64,000 bases of DNA from Micromonospora cabrerizensis (GTDB lineage Bacteria; Actinomycetota; Actinomycetes; Mycobacteriales; Micromonosporaceae): the NCBI RefSeq assembly GCF_022230955.1, contig NZ_JAKKFI010000079.1, positions 1-64,000 on the forward strand. Direction: 5' to 3'. Below, piece by piece: positions 61,335 through 64,000 of the stretch. Below the pieces are notes generated by a model. That model worked only from the letters and a program-made list of their open reading frames with translations, was not told the origin of the DNA and searched no databases. A program made the translations under genes and the position numbers. The first letter of the stretch is position 1, and the number at the start of each line of letters is the position of its first letter.

Positions 61335-61643
61335 CGCGGCGTCGAAGGGCGACCGCCGCCCCTCGAGTGCGACAGAGAGTCAAGAGAGACGAGCCCCCAC
61401 GACCCCTGCTTCCCCCTTTGCTCTGCAGCCCAATCTGCACCAGTCACTGTCGGTGCGCCCCGCACGGCACGACGCCGATAGAGCAACGGTCGGTTCGCGC
61501 TGTTCAGAGCGGGTGGCGCATCCGCGGCTGCAGAGCAAAGGGAGGAAACGACAGTGGTCTGGGTGACAGGGACGATTACAGCGAGTTGCAAGGGCGTTCT
61601 TTCCTCTGCGACTCACTCAGTGTGATGACGCTCCCCGCCCCGG
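61335..61643. other. intergenic region with long inverted repeat
   Basis: 309 bp, no gene. Contains 17-bp inverted repeats CCCTTTGCTCTGCAGCC (61414-61430) and the complement (61526-61542) around a 95-base core that itself has hairpin potential. Candidate structured RNA or dispersed chromosomal repeat; neither gene flank gives a clear promoter. Confidence 0.6.
61414..61542. repeat. inverted repeat pair enclosing 95 bases
   Basis: Perfect 17-base arms, CCCTTTGCTCTGCAGCC and reverse complement. Similar words are, as I recall, common in Micromonosporaceae intergenic DNA. It lies between convergent genes 59769 and 61644. Confidence 0.75.
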
Positions 61644-64000
61644 TCAGCGCAGCGCGATGGCGGCCAGCGCGGCGTTGACGATGCTGCCGGGCAGCAGGTC
61701 GTGCAGTTCGTACAGCTCGGCGACGGTGCCGGACTGGCCGAACTCGTCCACGCCGAGCGGCACCGCTGGCGCGCCGAGCGCCGACCCGAGCCAGGCCATC
61801 GCGTGCGACGCGGCGTCGTGCACGGTCACCACCGGCACCCGATCGACGAACGCGGACCGCAGCGCGCCCGGCACGCTGGGCACGGTGGCCGTCCGCACAC
61901 CCTGGCGCAGGGTCCGCTGCCAGGCCCGGTAGAGCCGGTCGAGACTCGTCACGTCCACCACGTGCGCGGCGACGCCCTCGTCGGCCAGCTCCGCCGCGGC
62001 GGCCAGCACCTCGGGCAGCACCGCGCCGGAGGCGGCCAGCTGCACCACCGGGGCGTCGACCAGGTGCGGGTACGCCTGGTGCGCGTCGACCAGCCGGTAC
62101 GCCCCGGCGACCACCTGCCGACGCAGGACCGCGTCGCCGAGCCGGGTCCGGGCCGCCTCGAACGGCGCCTGGTCCAGCGGGCGGGTGCTCAACCGGAAGT
62201 AGTACGCCCCGTCCTCGGTCGGCGCGGCGGTCGCGGCCGGGGTCGACCCGCCGGCGATCTGCCCCAGCGCGTCGCAGAGCAACCAGTCGAGACTGGGCGC
62301 GTACGCCGGTTCGAGGAAGGTCACCCCGGGCAGCTCCAGGCCGACCGACGCGGTGATGGTGGACTGGTGGGCGCCGCCCTCCGGAGCCAGGGTGATGCCC
62401 GACGGGGTGCCGGCCACCACGAACCGGGAGCCGGAGTACGTGCCGTACAGGAACGCGTCCAGACCGCGCAGCACGAACGGGTCGTAGACCGTGCCCACCG
62501 GCAGCAGCGGCTGCCCGGACAGGTCCCAGGACAGGCCGAGCTGACCCAGCAGCAGGAACAGGTTCATCTCCGAGATGCCCAGCTCGATGTGCTGCCCGGC
62601 GGGGCTCTCCGTCCAGCGCAGCATCCGGTCCTCGGTCCAGGAGCGCTGCTCGGTGGGTGCGAACACCCCGGTCTTGTTGATGAACCCGGCCAGGTTGGTG
62701 GAGGTGGCCACGTCCGGGGCGGTGGTCACCAGGTAGCGGCCCACCTCCCGGTTGCGCGCCAGGTCCACCAGCACCCGACCGAAGACCTCCTGCGTGGAGG
62801 TGGGCTTGGTTGCGCGTACTCCCGTGCTTTCCGGGACGGTGACCCCGAGCGCGCGCTCGCGGGGCGCGCGGGACAGCGCCTCCCGGCGGGCGCCGGCCTG
62901 GATCCCGGCGGGTGACGCCGGGTCGAGGCGGTCCCACTCGGTCTCGGCGGTCAACCCCTGCGCGGCCCGCAGCGTGTCGACCTGCTCCGAGCTGAGCAGC
63001 GCGGAATGGTTGCGCGGGTTGCCGGCGATGGGCAGACCCCAACCCTTCACGGTGTACGCGAACACGACGCTGGGCCGGTCGGTCACCGCGTCGCACTGGG
63101 CGTACGCGTCCAGCATCGCGGAAAGGTCGTGCCCGCCCAGGTCGGTGACGAGCGGGCCCAGCTCCTCGTCGTCGACGTGGGCGATCAGCTCGTCGATGCC
63201 GGCCGGCGCGCCGTCCAGGAACTGCTTGCGCAGGACCGGGCCGGTCAGCCCGAACAGCGACTGGTACTGCTCGTTGGGCATCGCGTCGATCCAGTCGCGC
63301 AGCGCCTCGCCGCCCGGTCGGGCGTACGCCTCGGCGAGCCGGCGACCGTACTTGACCTCCACGACGTGCCAGCCGGCCGCCTCGAACTGCCCCCGCCACT
63401 GGTTGATGCGGATGCCGGGGACCACCCGGTCCAGCGACTGCCGGTTGAAGTCGACCAGCCACATGACGTTGCCCAGCCCGGTGGTCGCCGGGTCGGCGAC
63501 CGCCTCCCAGATGTTGCCCTCGTCCAGCTCGGCGTCGCCGATCAGCGCCACGAACCGCGAGTGCGGCCGGGCCCCGAAGTGCGCGTCGACGTAACGGCGG
63601 GTGGCGGCGGCGAAGAGCGGCGCGGCAGCGCCCAGCCCCACCGAGCCGGTGGAGAAGTCCACCTCGTCCGGGTCCTTCGTCCGCGACGGGTACGACTGGA
63701 GGCCGCCCCGGGCCCGCAGCCGGGGCAGGTAGGAGCGGTCCAGGTTACCGAGCAGGTACTGGATGGCGTGGAACACCGGGGACGCGTGGGGCTTCACCGC
63801 GACCCGATCCTCGGCGTCCAGGTGCGCGAACCAGAGCGCGGTCATCGCCGTGACCAGGGAGGCGCTGGACGCCTGGTGACCGCCGACCTTCACACCGTCG
63901 CCGGTGGCCCGGTCGTGGTTGGCGGCGTCCACGATCCGGGTGGCGAGCCAGAGCACCCGCCGCTGGATCTCGTCGAGGACATCGAGGTCGTGCTGGGTCA
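61644..64000 (-). CDS. pyruvate dehydrogenase E1 (AceE)/transketolase-like protein, 5' end beyond window
   Basis: 785 codons are visible and the frame is open to the right edge (LDVLDEIQRRVLWLATRI upstream), so only a short N terminus is missing. TPP motif GDAELDEGNIWEAV ... NRQSLD and the start RIVDAANHDRATGDGVKVGGHQASSASL are AceE/transketolase-like; the C-terminal half has the transketolase C-domain. It is shorter than typical AceE (about 890-930), so it may be a transketolase-like paralogue. No E2 or E3 gene is seen in the window. Confidence 0.82.
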   Translation of the reverse strand, partial: TQHDLDVLDEIQRRVLWLATRIVDAANHDRATGDGVKVGGHQASSASLVTAMTALWFAHLDAEDRVAVKPHASPVFHAIQYLLGNLDRSYLPRLRARGGLQSYPSRTKDPDEVDFSTGSVGLGAAAPLFAAATRRYVDAHFGARPHSRFVALIGDAELDEGNIWEAVADPATTGLGNVMWLVDFNRQSLDRVVPGIRINQWRGQFEAAGWHVVEVKYGRRLAEAYARPGGEALRDWIDAMPNEQYQSLFGLTGPVLRKQFLDGAPAGIDELIAHVDDEELGPLVTDLGGHDLSAMLDAYAQCDAVTDRPSVVFAYTVKGWGLPIAGNPRNHSALLSSEQVDTLRAAQGLTAETEWDRLDPASPAGIQAGARREALSRAPRERALGVTVPESTGVRATKPTSTQEVFGRVLVDLARNREVGRYLVTTAPDVATSTNLAGFINKTGVFAPTEQRSWTEDRMLRWTESPAGQHIELGISEMNLFLLLGQLGLSWDLSGQPLLPVGTVYDPFVLRGLDAFLYGTYSGSRFVVAGTPSGITLAPEGGAHQSTITASVGLELPGVTFLEPAYAPSLDWLLCDALGQIAGGSTPAATAAPTEDGAYYFRLSTRPLDQAPFEAARTRLGDAVLRRQVVAGAYRLVDAHQAYPHLVDAPVVQLAASGAVLPEVLAAAAELADEGVAAHVVDVTSLDRLYRAWQRTLRQGVRTATVPSVPGALRSAFVDRVPVVTVHDAASHAMAWLGSALGAPAVPLGVDEFGQSGTVAELYELHDLLPGSIVNAALAAIALR

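Overview
The window is very GC-rich actinobacterial chromosome, most likely from Micromonospora or another member of the Micromonosporaceae. Evidence: strong GC3 bias with long antisense open frames, frequent GTG starts, an HU protein with a long Ala/Lys/Thr tail, F420 biosynthesis (end of cofC/fbiD), and gene order matching the fbiD-ppk1-mutT1-hupB-leuD-leuC-iclR to leuB-serA-ilvC-ilvN-ilvB block known from Mycobacterium and, in part, Streptomyces. I see no prophage, insertion sequence, CRISPR array, rRNA or replication origin.

Layout. 1-5.4 kb: end of fbiD, a cold-shock-like protein, then polyphosphate kinase, a CYTH-CHAD protein and MutT1, preceded by a probable PHO box. 5.4-7.4 kb: membrane endonuclease/exonuclease/phosphatase-type protein. 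7.5-11.2 kb: hupB, leuD, leuC and the divergent IclR regulator (NdgR type). 11.2-12.9 kb: two identical tRNA-Glu(CTC), one tRNA-Gln(CTG) and a fumarylacetoacetate hydrolase family gene; gltX, which sits here in relatives, is absent. 13-16.2 kb: secreted/membrane protein, a conserved protein often labelled 3-methyladenine DNA glycosylase, ArfB, small membrane protein. 16.3-20.2 kb: moxR-DUF58-VWA-HtrA-like protease operon. 20.5-22.4 kb: secreted protein and a second EEP-type protein. 22.6-28.2 kb: cimA, PRC-barrel protein, phosphatase, ilvE, leuB. 28.4-30.1 kb: ApbE-like protein and a small orphan. 30.1-35.9 kb: serA, ilvC, ilvN, ilvB. 35.9-40.2 kb: GGDEF-EAL protein and ilvD. 40.4-42.2 kb: lipoprotein and metalloprotease. 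42.4-48.8 kb: ROK regulator divergent from a glutamate-type ABC transporter, an asparaginase and CutC. 48.9-52.5 kb: beta-mannosidase and divergent LacI regulator. 52.5-61.3 kb: degenerate GGDEF-EAL protein, PH-domain protein, 2-hydroxyacid dehydrogenase, GAF-PP2C phosphatase, sugar-dehydrogenase-like lipoprotein, metallophosphoesterase. 61.6-64 kb: AceE/transketolase-like protein running off the right edge.

The unifying theme is branched-chain amino acid synthesis: leuC, leuD, leuB, cimA, ilvE, ilvC, ilvN, ilvB and ilvD, plus serA. Two transcription attenuators stand out. cimA is preceded by a 13-codon leader ORF with tandem ATT isoleucine codons and a terminator followed by a T-run. ilvB is preceded by an 11-codon, probably leaderless, leader ORF with the rare codons GTA and CTT, a hairpin and a terminator; its promoter lies in the last codons of the upstream c-di-GMP gene. 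leuCD instead shares a 37-bp divergent promoter region with the IclR regulator, and both genes appear leaderless.

The window is mostly core genome. The least ordinary items are these attenuators, a set of long intergenic palindromes with GATC near their outer ends (11.2, 22.5 and 48.8 kb), a further long-range inverted repeat at 61.4 kb, a 60-bp in-frame duplication in the hupB tail, and the ROK/ABC/asparaginase/CutC gene set. I did not find an obviously new multi-gene system.
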